Assembly: GCA_964603725.1 (NCBI GenBank)
Contig: CAZRWW010000002.1
Location: forward strand, 1-64,000
Source: CAZDKK01 sp964603725
GTDB lineage: Bacteria; Eisenbacteria; RBG-16-71-46; CAIMUX01; WJJG01
Direction of reading: 5' to 3'
DNA: 64,000 nucleotides
The position numbers and the translations under genes were made by a program. Below, piece by piece: positions 50,364 through 59,274 of this stretch. A model generated the notes under the pieces. That model was not told the DNA's origin and ran no database searches. It worked only from the letters and a program-made list of their open reading frames with translations. How positions within the stretch are numbered: the first letter of the stretch is position 1; each line of letters begins with the position of its first letter.

Positions 50364-51572
50364 ATGCATCTGTCGCAGCGCGCTCAGACGGCCCCGCCCT
50401 CACCCATCCGCAAGCTGGTGCCGCTGGCTGATGAGGCGAAACGGCGCGGAGTTCGCGTGTTTCACCTGAACATCGGCCAGCCCGACATCGCCACGCCCAA
50501 GCCCATGTGGGAGGCGATCTCACAGGCCGGCATCGAGGTGCTCGACTACAGCCCCTCGGGAGGCATCCCGGCCTTCCGCCAAGCCCTGATCACCTACTAC
50601 CGCCGGTGGGGCCATGAGGTCGCCCCCGAGCACCTGCTCGTGACGACCGCCGGCAGCGAGGGCATCCTCTTCGCGCTGGCCACCGTCTGCGACCCGGGCG
50701 ACGAGGTGATCATCCCCGAGCCCTTCTACGCCAACTACAACGGCTACGCCACCCTGCTCGGCGTCCGTGTCGTCCCGATAACATGCCACTCTGACAATGG
50801 TTATGCCTTGCCATCTCGAGCACAGCTCGAAGCCAAGATCAGTCCCCGGACCCGCGCCTTCATCCTCTGCAACCCCAGCAATCCCACGGGCCGGGTCTAC
50901 ACGCCCGCCGAGATGGAGATGCTGGTGGGGCTGGTGCGCGAACGCGACCTCGTGCTCATCGGCGACGAGGTCTATCGCGAGTTCTGTTACGCCCAGGAGC
51001 ATCCCATCTCCGTGTTGAGCTTCCCGGAGATCGCCGATCGGGCGGTCATGGTCGACAGCATCTCGAAGCGCTTCAGCGCGTGCGGCGCCCGCGTCGGCTG
51101 CATGGTCTCGCGCAACGCGCAGATCATTGCCAGCGCCATGAAGTTCGCCCAGGCGCGGCTCTCGCCGCCCACCCTGGGACAGATCATGGGCGCGGCCGCC
51201 TACGGCATGCCACCTTCCTACTTCGACGAGGTGCTCGTCGAATACCGCCGCCGGCGCGATGTGCTGATGGAGGAACTGGCCCGCATCCCGGGCGTCGTGT
51301 GCCAGGTGCCGCAGGGCGCGTTCTACGCCATGCCCAAGCTGCCGGTCGAGGACGCCGAAGACTTCGTGCGCTGGCTGCTGACCGACTTCAGCCTCGAGGG
51401 CGAGACGACGATGATGGCGCCGGGCAACGGCTTCTACGCCACGCCGGGCGCGGGCCGCAGCGAGGTGCGCATCGCCTACGTGCTCAAGGAAGAGCACCTG
51501 CGACGGGCCATGCGGATCGTCGCCGAGGGCCTGCACGCCTATCGCCGGGTCCGGGCGGCGGCGCGCGCGTAA
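50364..51572 (+). CDS. Pyridoxal-phosphate aminotransferase (class I/II)
   Basis: A 402-residue fold type I aminotransferase, close to the aspartate-aminotransferase group. Key residues: NIGQPD (substrate loop), LCNPSNPTGRVY (PLP-binding), GDEVYREF, and SISKRFSACGARVGC with the Schiff-base Lys. The C-terminal Arg in GAGRSEVRIAYVL binds the substrate carboxylate. The amino donor is not determinable from sequence alone. The ATG at 50364 has GAGAGGT upstream. Its 3' end overlaps that of the convergent LysR gene by 34 bp. Confidence 0.92.
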   Translation: MHLSQRAQTAPPSPIRKLVPLADEAKRRGVRVFHLNIGQPDIATPKPMWEAISQAGIEVLDYSPSGGIPAFRQALITYYRRWGHEVAPEHLLVTTAGSEGILFALATVCDPGDEVIIPEPFYANYNGYATLLGVRVVPITCHSDNGYALPSRAQLEAKISPRTRAFILCNPSNPTGRVYTPAEMEMLVGLVRERDLVLIGDEVYREFCYAQEHPISVLSFPEIADRAVMVDSISKRFSACGARVGCMVSRNAQIIASAMKFAQARLSPPTLGQIMGAAAYGMPPSYFDEVLVEYRRRRDVLMEELARIPGVVCQVPQGAFYAMPKLPVEDAEDFVRWLLTDFSLEGETTMMAPGNGFYATPGAGRSEVRIAYVLKEEHLRRAMRIVAEGLHAYRRVRAAARA

Positions 51573-52444
51573 GGCCCCGGCAGCGCCGCGAGGAAGGCCC
51601 GCACCACCCTGCGCGGCAAGAGGTCGGCGCGCGTGGCGACGCCGCTGCGGCGCCAGCAGCGGAAGTCGGGGGCCCGCAGCATCGCCAGCTTGCCCTGGCC
51701 GCACTCGCGCGCGATCTGGGAGCGCGAGAGCGGCGCAATGCCCAGCCCCAGCGCCACCAGTTCCTTGATCGCCTCGGGCGAGCTCACCTCCATCGCGACC
51801 CGCGGCTCGAGTCCGTGCACGCGAAAGACGGCCGTCACCTCCTGGCGGGTCACCGAGTCGCCCTGATGGTGGATCATCGGCTCGGCGGCCAGCTGAGCCA
51901 GCGTGACGCGCCGTCGCGCCAGCGGGTGCTCGGGGGCGGCCACGAAGCGCATCGGCTCGCGATCGACCTCGCGCACGACCAGCTCGGCCTGTTCGATGGG
52001 CAGCGTGATGAGGGCCAGGTCGAGGTCGCCGGCTGCCACCCGCCCGGCCAGAGCCCGCGAACCCTCGACCTGCACGGCGGTGCGGATTCCGGGGTAGCGT
52101 TCCCGAAACCGAACCAGGACGCGCGGCAAGAACGTGATCGCCATCACGTCGGTGGCGCCGATGCGCAGGCTGCCCCGCTCGAGGGCGCCGGCGGCCCGCA
52201 GCTCGGCCACCAGGTCCTCCGCCGCCCGCAGGATGCCCTGGGCGCGGGCGTAGAGCATCTCGCCGGCCGGGGTGGGCCGCACGCCCCGCGCCTGGCGCAC
52301 CAGCAGACGATCACCGGCCTCGCGCTCCAGGCGCTGGATCTGCAGGCTGACGGCCGGCTGCGAGCGCGCCACCGCGCGCGCGGCGGCCGTCAGGCTGCCG
52401 AGCTGCACCGATAGGACGAAGGTCCTCAGGGCATCGAGCTCCAC
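51539..52444 (-). CDS. LysR family transcriptional regulator
   Basis: A 301-residue LTTR. An N-terminal winged helix-turn-helix (LDALRTFVLSVQLGSLTAAARAVARSQPAVS) and a periplasmic-binding-like effector domain (about 90-295) are clear. The GTG at 52444 is chosen because GGGAGG sits just ahead and the typical VELDALRTFV begins there. It is divergent from the inositol-phosphate synthase gene, with a T-N11-A box between the two, so it probably controls that gene and itself. The inducer is unknown. Confidence 0.9.
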   Translation of the reverse strand: MELDALRTFVLSVQLGSLTAAARAVARSQPAVSLQIQRLEREAGDRLLVRQARGVRPTPAGEMLYARAQGILRAAEDLVAELRAAGALERGSLRIGATDVMAITFLPRVLVRFRERYPGIRTAVQVEGSRALAGRVAAGDLDLALITLPIEQAELVVREVDREPMRFVAAPEHPLARRRVTLAQLAAEPMIHHQGDSVTRQEVTAVFRVHGLEPRVAMEVSSPEAIKELVALGLGIAPLSRSQIARECGQGKLAMLRAPDFRCWRRSGVATRADLLPRRVVRAFLAALPGPYARAAARTRR

Positions 52445-52683
52445 CGCGCCTCCCACGCCGCCGCCCCGCCGCCGGACGCGCCGCCGAACGCGATCGCGTC
52501 GCCCGGGGATTGTGGCCGGGCGATACTAGACATAATTCTAAAATATCTCAGAGATAAAATATATAAACTTCATCAATCTCTGGGCAAGCCCTATCCTGCG
52601 GCCAGTCGGCTGGACGGATGCCCGTCCAGCCCGTGTCATCCACAGCGGCGCGAGCCGCTGCTCGCCGCACGAGGAGGATCCTT
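52445..52683. promoter_or_regulatory. AT-rich divergent control region with LysR T-N11-A box and leader hairpin
   Basis: TATCTCAGAGATA (52544-52556) is a perfect 6+1+6 palindrome with T-N11-A spacing, the core LTTR binding site. It lies in an AT-rich block (52530-52580) that contrasts with the GC-rich genome. A weak TTCATC-N17-TATCCT promoter (52569-52597) could serve the plus strand, placing the box near -54. At 52608-52631 GGCTGGACGG and CCGTCCAGCC form a perfect 10-bp hairpin with the loop ATGC, at the start of the leader of the synthase mRNA. Confidence 0.75.
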
Positions 52684-53997
52684 ATGGGCAAGTCTGTCGA
52701 TATCGCACCGGCCAAGGGGAAACTGGGCGTGCTGACGCCGGGCATGGGAGCGGTGGCCACAACCTTCATGGCCGGCGTCATCGCGGTCCGCCGGGGGCTG
52801 GCGGAGCCGGTCGGATCGCTCACCCAGATGGGCACCATCCGTCTGGGGCGGCGCGATCAGAATCGCTCCCCCCGCATCAGCGACTTCGTCCCGCTGGCAG
52901 GGATGGACGACCTGGTCTTCGGCGGCTGGGACATCTTCCCGGACAGCGCCTACGAGGCGGCCGTCAAGGCGGGCGTCCTTGAGCGCACGCTGCTCGATCA
53001 GATCCGCCCCGAGCTGGACGCGATCCGCCCGATGGCGGCCGTCTTCGACCAGCGCTTCGTCAAGAAGCTCGACGGCCCCAACGTCAAGCGCGAGGGCACG
53101 CTCATGGACAAGGCCGAGGCGCTCAAGGCGGACATCCGGGCGTTTCGGCAGCAGAGCGGCGCCGACCGCGTCGTGATGATCTGGTGCGCCAGCACCGAGA
53201 TCTTCATGAAGGAAGCGCCTGTGCACCAGTCGTTGAAGGCCTTCGAGGAGGGGCTGCGCCGCAATGACCCCGCCATCGCTCCGAGCATGGTCTATGCCTA
53301 CGCGGCGATCTCGCAGGGCATTCCCTACGCCAACGGCGCGCCCAACCTCTCGGCCGACATCCCCGCGCTCGAGGAGCTGGCCAAGGAGATGGGCTCGCCC
53401 ATCGGCGGCAAGGACTTCAAGACCGGGCAGACCCTGATGAAGACGATCCTGGCCCCGGGATTCAAGTCGCGCCTGCTGGGCGTCAGCGGCTGGTTTTCGA
53501 CGAACATCCTGGGCAACCGCGACGGCGAGGTCCTGGACGACCCCGAGTCCTTCAAGACCAAGGAGGAGAGCAAGCTCGGCGTCCTCGACTCGATCCTCCA
53601 GCCGCACCTCTACCCGACGCTCTACAAGGACCTCTACCACAAGGTGCGCATCAACTACTATCCGCCGCGCGGCGACAACAAGGAGGGCTGGGACAACATC
53701 GACATCTTCGGCTGGCTCGGCTACCCGATGCAGATCAAGGTCGACTTCCTGTGCCGCGATTCGATCCTGGCGGCGCCGATCGTGCTCGACCTGGCCCTCT
53801 TCCTGGACATGGCCAAGCGCGCCGGGATGCGCGGCATCCAGGAGTGGCTGTCGTTCTACTTCAAGAGCCCCATTCACGCCCGGACGATCTATCCGGAGCA
53901 CGATCTGTTCATCCAGCTCATGAAGCTGAAGAACACGCTGCGCCACCTCAAGGGCGAGGACCTGATCACGCACCTGGGGTTGGAGTACTACGACTAG
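52684..53997 (+). CDS. Inositol-3-phosphate synthase
   Basis: A 437-residue NAD-dependent enzyme that converts glucose-6-phosphate to 1L-myo-inositol-1-phosphate. It has the Ino1 fold signature: GKLGVLTPGMGAVATTF (NAD loop), DLVFGGWDIFPDSAYEAA, SMVYAYAAISQGIPYANGAPN, GGKDFKTGQTLMKTILAP, and SWFSTNILGNRDG. The gene is longer than the archaeal type. In bacteria inositol-P synthase feeds phosphatidylinositol, inositol-phosphate lipids or solute synthesis; which one is unknown. The ATG at 52684 has GAGGAGGATC upstream. Its TAG shares CTAG with the convergent gene stop. Confidence 0.93.
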   Translation: MGKSVDIAPAKGKLGVLTPGMGAVATTFMAGVIAVRRGLAEPVGSLTQMGTIRLGRRDQNRSPRISDFVPLAGMDDLVFGGWDIFPDSAYEAAVKAGVLERTLLDQIRPELDAIRPMAAVFDQRFVKKLDGPNVKREGTLMDKAEALKADIRAFRQQSGADRVVMIWCASTEIFMKEAPVHQSLKAFEEGLRRNDPAIAPSMVYAYAAISQGIPYANGAPNLSADIPALEELAKEMGSPIGGKDFKTGQTLMKTILAPGFKSRLLGVSGWFSTNILGNRDGEVLDDPESFKTKEESKLGVLDSILQPHLYPTLYKDLYHKVRINYYPPRGDNKEGWDNIDIFGWLGYPMQIKVDFLCRDSILAAPIVLDLALFLDMAKRAGMRGIQEWLSFYFKSPIHARTIYPEHDLFIQLMKLKNTLRHLKGEDLITHLGLEYYD

Positions 53998-54872
53998 TCC
54001 TGCGGGCCCGCGGCGCGGCGGACGCCGTTGGCGAGCACGCCGACGCCCTCGAGATGCACCTCCATCCGATCGCCGTCCTGCAGGAAGGCGGGCGGATCGC
54101 GGAACACGCCCACGCCGGCCGGCGTGCCGGTCGCGATGAGATCGCCCGGCATGAGCGTCATCTGGCGCGAGATGTAGGCCACGACGGCGGCCGGCGGCAC
54201 GGTCATCTCTGAGGTGCGCGCGTCCTGGCGCACCTCGCCGTTCACCAGCATCCGCAGCGCCAGATCGCCGGGGTCGCCGAGCTCATCGAGCGTCACCGCC
54301 CACGGTCCGCAGGGCCCGAAGGTGTCGAAGCCCTTGCCCCGCAGCCAGAGCTTGTCGCCGAACTGCGCGTCGCGTCCGCTCACGTCGTTGAAGGCGGTCA
54401 CCGCGGCGACGCAGTCCAGCGCCTGCTGTTCGTTTACCTCCCTGGCGCGGCGTCCGATCACGAGGGCCATCTCCGCCTCGTAGTCGGGCCGCGTCTCCTG
54501 AGCGGGAACGACCACGATCGCCTCGTGACCGATCAGGCTCGAAGGGGCCTTGGCGAAGAGCAGCGGCTGATCGCTGGACCGACGCTGCTGCTCGGCCGCG
54601 TGGCTCTCGTAATTGCGCCCCAGGGCGATCACCTTGCTGGGATCGGGAACGGGCGGGGCCAGGCGCAGCCGCGCGAGCGGCATGACGTGGCGCGCGCCGA
54701 AGCTGCCCGCGGCGAGCAGGCGGCGCAGCTCGGGCACAAGGCCCTCGGCCAGCAGGCCCCGCCAAGAGCGCGGCCAGTGGGGCCACTGGCCCGCCAGGTC
54801 GAGCACCTCCGCTGAGTCGACCAGCACGCCCGGCCGCGTCGCGCCCGGCGCCCCGAAGCTGAGCCATCGCAT
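53994..54872 (-). CDS. Fumarylacetoacetate hydrolase family protein
   Basis: A 292-residue FAH-fold enzyme that cleaves or decarboxylates C-C bonds next to carbonyls. The N-terminal domain and core IALGRNYESHAAEQ, RPDYEAEMALVIGRRAREV (metal ligands), FNDVSGRDAQFGDKLWLRGKGFDTFGPCGPW and DLIATGTPAGVG are typical of the 2-keto-pentenoate/fumarylpyruvate type. The substrate is not predictable. The ATG at 54872 has GGGAGGGG upstream. It is the last gene of the tatA-obgE-dprA run, 58 bp downstream of the lpxL-like gene. Confidence 0.92.
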   Translation of the reverse strand: MRWLSFGAPGATRPGVLVDSAEVLDLAGQWPHWPRSWRGLLAEGLVPELRRLLAAGSFGARHVMPLARLRLAPPVPDPSKVIALGRNYESHAAEQQRRSSDQPLLFAKAPSSLIGHEAIVVVPAQETRPDYEAEMALVIGRRAREVNEQQALDCVAAVTAFNDVSGRDAQFGDKLWLRGKGFDTFGPCGPWAVTLDELGDPGDLALRMLVNGEVRQDARTSEMTVPPAAVVAYISRQMTLMPGDLIATGTPAGVGVFRDPPAFLQDGDRMEVHLEGVGVLANGVRRAAGPQD

Positions 54873-54930
54873 GGCAGGATCCCCTCCCCGCCCCCGGTCG
54901 CCGGCTCGGCCGAACCGCGCGTCAACGGGC

Positions 54931-55854
54931 TCACGCCGGCGGGCGCGTCTTCCACCGCCGGTGCATCCAGAGCCACTGCTCGGGATGCTCGCGCACCAGC
55001 CGCTCCAGGGTCTCGTTGTAGCGGCGCAGCAAGCGCAGGACCTCCTCGTCCTCCGGACGCGACCGATCGGGCTCGAGCGGACCCTCGAGATCGCACCGGA
55101 AGGTCCCGGGGCCAGTCCGCCGGCAGAACCCCATCACAATCGGCGCCCCGGTGCGATAGGCGAACCGCATCGGGGCCGCGTGGCAAGCCGCGGGACGCCC
55201 CAGAAACTCCACGAACACCCCCGTGCGGCCCGCATCCTGATCGGCCACGAGCGCCACGCCCTCCCCATCGCGCAGCGCCCGCAGCACGTCGCGCGCCGCC
55301 GCCGCCATGGGGATCACGCCCATGCCCAATCGCTCGCGCAGCTCGCGCAGGTAGCGGTCGACGAGGACGTTCCGCTGGTCCCCGGCCACGGCGTGCAGGC
55401 GCGGCCCGATCCGGCTCACGCGCGCGCCGAGCAGCTCCCAGTTGCCGTAGTGGCCGGTCAGATAGAGAACGCCGCGCCCCGGGGCGGCGGCGGCGGCGAC
55501 GCAGGCCGCGTTGCCGAGCGTGACGCGCGTCTCCACCTCCTGCGGCGGGCGGCGGGCGCACAGCCCCAGCTCCAGGAACGTCATGGCCGCATTGCGGTAG
55601 CAGGCCCGCCCGATGCGCACGAGCTCGCGCGGCGAGCGCTCGAGGCCGAAGGCCCGCTGCAGGTTCTCCAGCGTGACCGCCCGGCGCAGGCGCACGACGT
55701 CGAAGGCCAGCTCGCCCAGCCGGCGCCCGATCCAGAGGGCCAGACCGAACGGCAGGAAGCGCAGCAGCGCCAGGCTTGTGCGCAGCAAGGCATACTCCAC
55801 GCGGTGCTTCAGGCGCGGGCGCTCGGCGACCCGCGCGTGTCCGTGCCTGGCCAT
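54931..55854 (-). CDS. Lipid A acyltransferase, LpxL/HtrB family
   Basis: A 307-residue inner-membrane protein with one N-terminal membrane helix (about 25-50). It transfers an acyl chain to lipid A precursors. The H-x4-E catalytic motif is HYGNWE, and GVFVEFLGRPAACHAAPMRFAYRTGAP is a conserved segment; EHPEQWLWMHRRWK ends the protein, as in LpxL. It supports an LPS-containing outer membrane. The secondary acyl position cannot be told. The ATG at 55854 follows the dprA stop by 3 bp. Confidence 0.92.
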   Translation of the reverse strand: MARHGHARVAERPRLKHRVEYALLRTSLALLRFLPFGLALWIGRRLGELAFDVVRLRRAVTLENLQRAFGLERSPRELVRIGRACYRNAAMTFLELGLCARRPPQEVETRVTLGNAACVAAAAAPGRGVLYLTGHYGNWELLGARVSRIGPRLHAVAGDQRNVLVDRYLRELRERLGMGVIPMAAAARDVLRALRDGEGVALVADQDAGRTGVFVEFLGRPAACHAAPMRFAYRTGAPIVMGFCRRTGPGTFRCDLEGPLEPDRSRPEDEEVLRLLRRYNETLERLVREHPEQWLWMHRRWKTRPPA

Positions 55855-55857
55855 CGC

Positions 55858-56895
55858 TCAACCGCCTCGCACGCGGTAGCGGCCCCGGCCGTCGCGCTCC
55901 AGGCGCCCTCCCAGCTCCAGGGCGATCAGGGCGGCCATGAGATCCGCCGCCGCGACCATGGGCAGGGCGTTGGCGAGCTCGGGAGCGGTCAACGCGCGCC
56001 CCGGGCGCAGTCGCGCCAGGATCAGCCGGCCGGGGGCCTCGGCCGGGGAGCCGCCCCGGACGGGGCCCGAGCTCTCCGAACGCGCATCGCCGCTGCGGAG
56101 ACCGCCCATGCCGCGGGTGCATGCCGTGCCCGCCTGCCCGTCGCGGGGAGCGCCGGTCCTCCCCGGGACCAGCTTGCCGATCGCCTCGAGCACCGCCAGC
56201 ACGTCCCGGACGCCGAGCACCGGCGGCGCGCCGGCCTGGATGAGCCGGTTGGGGCCCGGACTGCCGGGCAGCACCGGATCGCGCGGCACGGCCATCACCT
56301 CGCGCCCCTGGTCCAGCGCGAAGCAGACCGTGTGGATCGTCCCGCTGGCGGGCCCCGCTTCGACCAGCACGACTACGTCCGCCAGGCCGCTGATCAGACG
56401 ATTGCGCCGGGGAAACCGCCAGGGCAGGGCCGGCGTCGCGGCTGGCCACTCGGTCACCAAGGCGGCCTCGGCGGCGATGCGCGCGGCCAGCCGGTCGTGC
56501 TCGGGGGGATAGCAGACATCCACGCCGCAGGCCAGAACGCCCACGGTCGGCCCGCCGGCTAGCAGGGCGCCGCCGTGCGCGGCGCCGTCGATGCCGCGGG
56601 CCAGACCGCTCACCACGAGGACGCCCGCATCGGCCAGGGCGTAGGCCAGCGTGCGGGTGAAATCGACCCCGGTGCCGCTGGCGCGCCGTGATCCGACCAG
56701 GGCTGCGGCAGGAAGATCCCAGAGGCGCCCGGCAAGTGATCCGGGCGGCAGGGCCGAACGAATCCAGAGCCCCTCGGGCTCATCGGGGAGCCCGCGCAGG
56801 CGGGTCGGGTAATCGGGATCGGATCGCGGCACCCAGCGGCTCGCCGCTGCGGCCGGCGCCGCGCGCTCGGCCACGGCCACCGCGCCCGAACTCAC
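55858..56895 (-). CDS. dprA: DNA processing protein DprA
   Basis: A 345-residue DprA/Smf protein that binds single-stranded DNA and loads RecA in natural transformation. The Rossmann-fold core has VGSRRASGTG, SGLARGIDGAAHGGAL, GVLACGVDVCYPPEH, FPRRNRLISGLADVVVLVEAG and SGTIHT. The C-terminal winged helix spans about 280-345. The N-terminal SAM-like domain seen in some DprA is not present. The start is GTG at 56895, overlapping the HEAT gene stop as GTGA; coupling replaces a clear SD. With the pilin genes ahead, competence is possible. Confidence 0.92.
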   Translation of the reverse strand: MSSGAVAVAERAAPAAAASRWVPRSDPDYPTRLRGLPDEPEGLWIRSALPPGSLAGRLWDLPAAALVGSRRASGTGVDFTRTLAYALADAGVLVVSGLARGIDGAAHGGALLAGGPTVGVLACGVDVCYPPEHDRLAARIAAEAALVTEWPAATPALPWRFPRRNRLISGLADVVVLVEAGPASGTIHTVCFALDQGREVMAVPRDPVLPGSPGPNRLIQAGAPPVLGVRDVLAVLEAIGKLVPGRTGAPRDGQAGTACTRGMGGLRSGDARSESSGPVRGGSPAEAPGRLILARLRPGRALTAPELANALPMVAAADLMAALIALELGGRLERDGRGRYRVRGG

Positions 56896-57584
56896 GGCTG
56901 GACGCCGCCCCGCAGATAGCGCACCAGATTCTCGGGCGGTTCGGGCAGGGGCTCGGTCGCGTCCAGCCGGCTCCAGTCGATGCCCCAATCGCGATCGGAG
57001 ACGGCCTCGGCCAGGCGCTTCTCATCGCTCTCGTCCAGGCTGCCCTCGGGCCCCATGAAGTCGCTGGCCTCGAGCAACCGGCGCAGGCGAGCCTCGCTGC
57101 CCGGATCGATGCGCACGAGACGCGCCAGGAAGTCCCCTCGAAACGTCACGCCCCGTCCGTGGAGGATCTTGGCCACCGCGAGGGCGCGATTGCTGCGGCA
57201 GTAGCCGATCAAGGCCCGCGCGGCGGTCTCGGCAATCGTGCGGTTGCTGTCAGCCACCATGTCGACCAACAGGCACAGAGAGCGCGGCGCCGCCACCTTG
57301 CCGAGCACCCGCAGCGCGGCCGCGCGCGTGTACCACAGGCCAGCCCTCAGCAGGCCCTCGACCGCGGGCGCGGCTTCGACCCCGAAGGAGGCCAGCGCGT
57401 CGCCCGCCCGTTCGCGCAGATACCAGGACTCATCCTGCAGGAGCTCGATGAGCTTCGGGATGGCCTCCCCCGACGGACGACCGCGCATCCGGTCAATGTA
57501 GACCCGCGCCTCTTCCATCTGGCCCCCGACCGCGCCACGACCTTGCCAGTCGGACCGCCGTGGAGCATCCCTTCGTTCGGTCAC
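56892..57584 (-). CDS. HEAT-repeat protein
   Basis: A 230-residue helical repeat protein. Tandem HEAT units read GEAIPKLIELLQDESWYLRERAGDAL, APAVEGLLRAGLWYTRAAALRVLGK, RSLCLLVDMVADSNRTIAETAARALIG, RALAVAKILHGRG. The last ~60 residues are not repetitive (SLDESDEKRLAEAVSDRDWGIDW). A cytoplasmic scaffolding or binding role is likely; function unknown. The GTG at 57584 overlaps the obgE stop as GTGA, with GAGGAGGG upstream. It lies between obgE and dprA and overlaps both by 4 bp. Confidence 0.8.
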   Translation of the reverse strand: MTERRDAPRRSDWQGRGAVGGQMEEARVYIDRMRGRPSGEAIPKLIELLQDESWYLRERAGDALASFGVEAAPAVEGLLRAGLWYTRAAALRVLGKVAAPRSLCLLVDMVADSNRTIAETAARALIGYCRSNRALAVAKILHGRGVTFRGDFLARLVRIDPGSEARLRRLLEASDFMGPEGSLDESDEKRLAEAVSDRDWGIDWSRLDATEPLPEPPENLVRYLRGGVQP

Positions 57585-58819
57585 GCCTCACCCTCCTCGC
57601 TGTGCCCTTGCCAAGTACGCGCCCCGCTGCGCCGCGGCACGACCCACCGATGCGGCCAAGGAACGTCCCGGTCCGCGCCCTCCGCGGTCTCTCTGGCCGC
57701 GACCCGCTGGGGCGCCCGGGTTCTGTCGGGCCTGCCGGCCGCCTCGCCGCCGGTCACACGCACCTCGCCGGTCCGTTCCTCGCCGCCGGCCTCGCCGGTC
57801 CGCTCCTCGCCGTCGGCCTCGCCGCGCGCCTCCTGCGCCTCGGTTGCCCGGACCACGCGCTCGTGCAGATGTCGCAGCAGCAGCTCCAGCCCCTCCCCGG
57901 TGTGGCTCGAGATCAGCACGGGCGGACCGGCATCCAGGCGCGGCAAGGCGCGGCGTTCCTGCGCTCCCAGCATATCCGCCTTCGTGTAGCAGACCAGGAA
58001 CTCGCGCTGGCCGAGCTCGCGGCTCCAGCTCTGCAGCTCGCGCCGCAGGATGGCGAGCGTCCCGGCCGGATCAGGGTCGACCGACTCGATGAGCAGGAGC
58101 AAGAAGCGGGTCCGCTCGATGTGTCGCAGGAACCGCTGCCCGAGCCCCTTGCCCTGGGCTGCGCCTTCGATCAGCCCCGGCAGATCCGCGAACACCAGCG
58201 TCGCGTACTCGCCCACCGGGACGATCCCGAGAATAGGCGCGAGCGTCGTAAATGGGTAGTCGGCAATCTTGGGCCGCGCGTTCGACAACCGCGCGAGCAG
58301 CGTGGACTTGCCGGCGTTGGGCAAGCCGATGAGACCCACGTCGGCCAGCAACCTCAGCGTCAGCTCCAGCCGGCGTTGCTCGCCCGGCCGGCCTGACTCC
58401 GCAAAGCGCGGTGTGCGGCGATCGGCTCGCTTGAAGTGCACATTGCCCCGGCCGCCCTTGCCCCCGCGCGCCAGCGCGATCGTCTCGCCGGCGACAACCG
58501 CGTCGGCGATCAGCTCCCCGGTGCCGGCGTCCCGAACAACCGTCCCGGGGGGGACCTCCACGGTCACCGTCGCGCCGCGGGCGCCGAACATCTGCTTGCC
58601 CATCCCGGCCTGCCCTTGCCCAGCGGCATAGCGGGGGGTGTGCCGCAGATGGCTCAGCGTGCGCAGGTGGGGGTTGACGCGCAAGATGACGTCGCCGCCG
58701 TCGCCGCCGTCGCCCCCATCCGGGCCCCCGCGCGGCACGTACTTCTCGCGCCGGAACGAAACGCAGCCGTGGCCGCCGCTCCCGGCCACGACCTCGATCG
58801 CGCATTCGTCGACGAACAT
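57581..58819 (-). CDS. obgE: GTPase ObgE/CgtA
   Basis: A 412-residue Obg GTPase that helps late 50S assembly. The Obg domain (1-155) has the glycine-rich PDGGDGGDGGDV and GGKGGRGN. The G domain has GLPNAGKST (165-173), TLAPILGIVP (switch I), DLPGLIEGA. The G4 motif is TKAD in place of NKxD, as in FCB-group Obg proteins I recall. The C-terminal tail (about 330-412) is acidic then basic and contains tandem GGEERTGE repeats, with no clear match to the usual OCT domain. Confidence 0.94.
   Translation of the reverse strand: MFVDECAIEVVAGSGGHGCVSFRREKYVPRGGPDGGDGGDGGDVILRVNPHLRTLSHLRHTPRYAAGQGQAGMGKQMFGARGATVTVEVPPGTVVRDAGTGELIADAVVAGETIALARGGKGGRGNVHFKRADRRTPRFAESGRPGEQRRLELTLRLLADVGLIGLPNAGKSTLLARLSNARPKIADYPFTTLAPILGIVPVGEYATLVFADLPGLIEGAAQGKGLGQRFLRHIERTRFLLLLIESVDPDPAGTLAILRRELQSWSRELGQREFLVCYTKADMLGAQERRALPRLDAGPPVLISSHTGEGLELLLRHLHERVVRATEAQEARGEADGEERTGEAGGEERTGEVRVTGGEAAGRPDRTRAPQRVAARETAEGADRDVPWPHRWVVPRRSGARTWQGHSEEGEA
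57763..57816 (-). repeat. Two tandem 27-bp units in the obgE 3' end
   Basis: 57763-57789 and 57790-57816 differ at two positions (GTTCC/GCTCC and GCCGG/GTCGG), and a third copy begins at 57817. They encode the GGEERTGE-type tail of ObgE. Confidence 0.9.
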
Positions 58820-58861
58820 TCGTATCTCTCGGCCGCGCCCCGTCCCGCCGGGCGCCGGCGG

Positions 58862-59224
58862 CTAGTGCCCGTCATCCTGGCGGGCGGCCTTCTTCGGGCT
58901 CCCGCCCTTCGTCCCGCCTGAACTCGTGCCCCGCGCCTGGCCGCCGCCCTCCTGGGCCGATCCCGCCGCGCCGGTTCCTTCCGCCTTGGCGTCCTGCCCG
59001 CGGTCCGCACGAGCCTTCTGCTCCTTCTGCTCTTTCTGCTCTTTGCGCTTGTAGTCCGTGATGTAGAACCCCGAACCCTTGAAGATGAATCCTCCGCCGG
59101 GCATGAGCACGCGGCGCACCTTGCCCCGGCAGGAGGGACACCGCTGCCGCGGTGGATCGTTGATGCCCTGCAGCAACTCGAAGTGCTCTCCACAGCGCAG
59201 ACACTCATAGACGTAAGTCGGCAT
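58862..59224 (-). CDS. FmdB-type zinc-ribbon protein
   Basis: A 120-residue protein. The N-terminal zinc ribbon (1-40) is MPTYVYECLRCGEHFELLQ with CxxC, then CPSCRGKVRRVL. PGGGFIFKGSGFYITDY is the family hallmark. The C-terminal half is a Lys/Glu then Gly/Ala/Gln-rich tail without recognisable structure. FmdB-like proteins are regulators or small binding proteins with no firm role. The ATG at 59224 has GGAGAGC upstream. It lies between coaD (50 bp) and obgE (42 bp). Confidence 0.88.
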   Translation of the reverse strand: MPTYVYECLRCGEHFELLQGINDPPRQRCPSCRGKVRRVLMPGGGFIFKGSGFYITDYKRKEQKEQKEQKARADRGQDAKAEGTGAAGSAQEGGGQARGTSSGGTKGGSPKKAARQDDGH

Positions 59225-59274
59225 GCCAGCCTGCTCTCCGTGTCTAGCAACCCTCGTACCGCGCCGAGGCGAAG

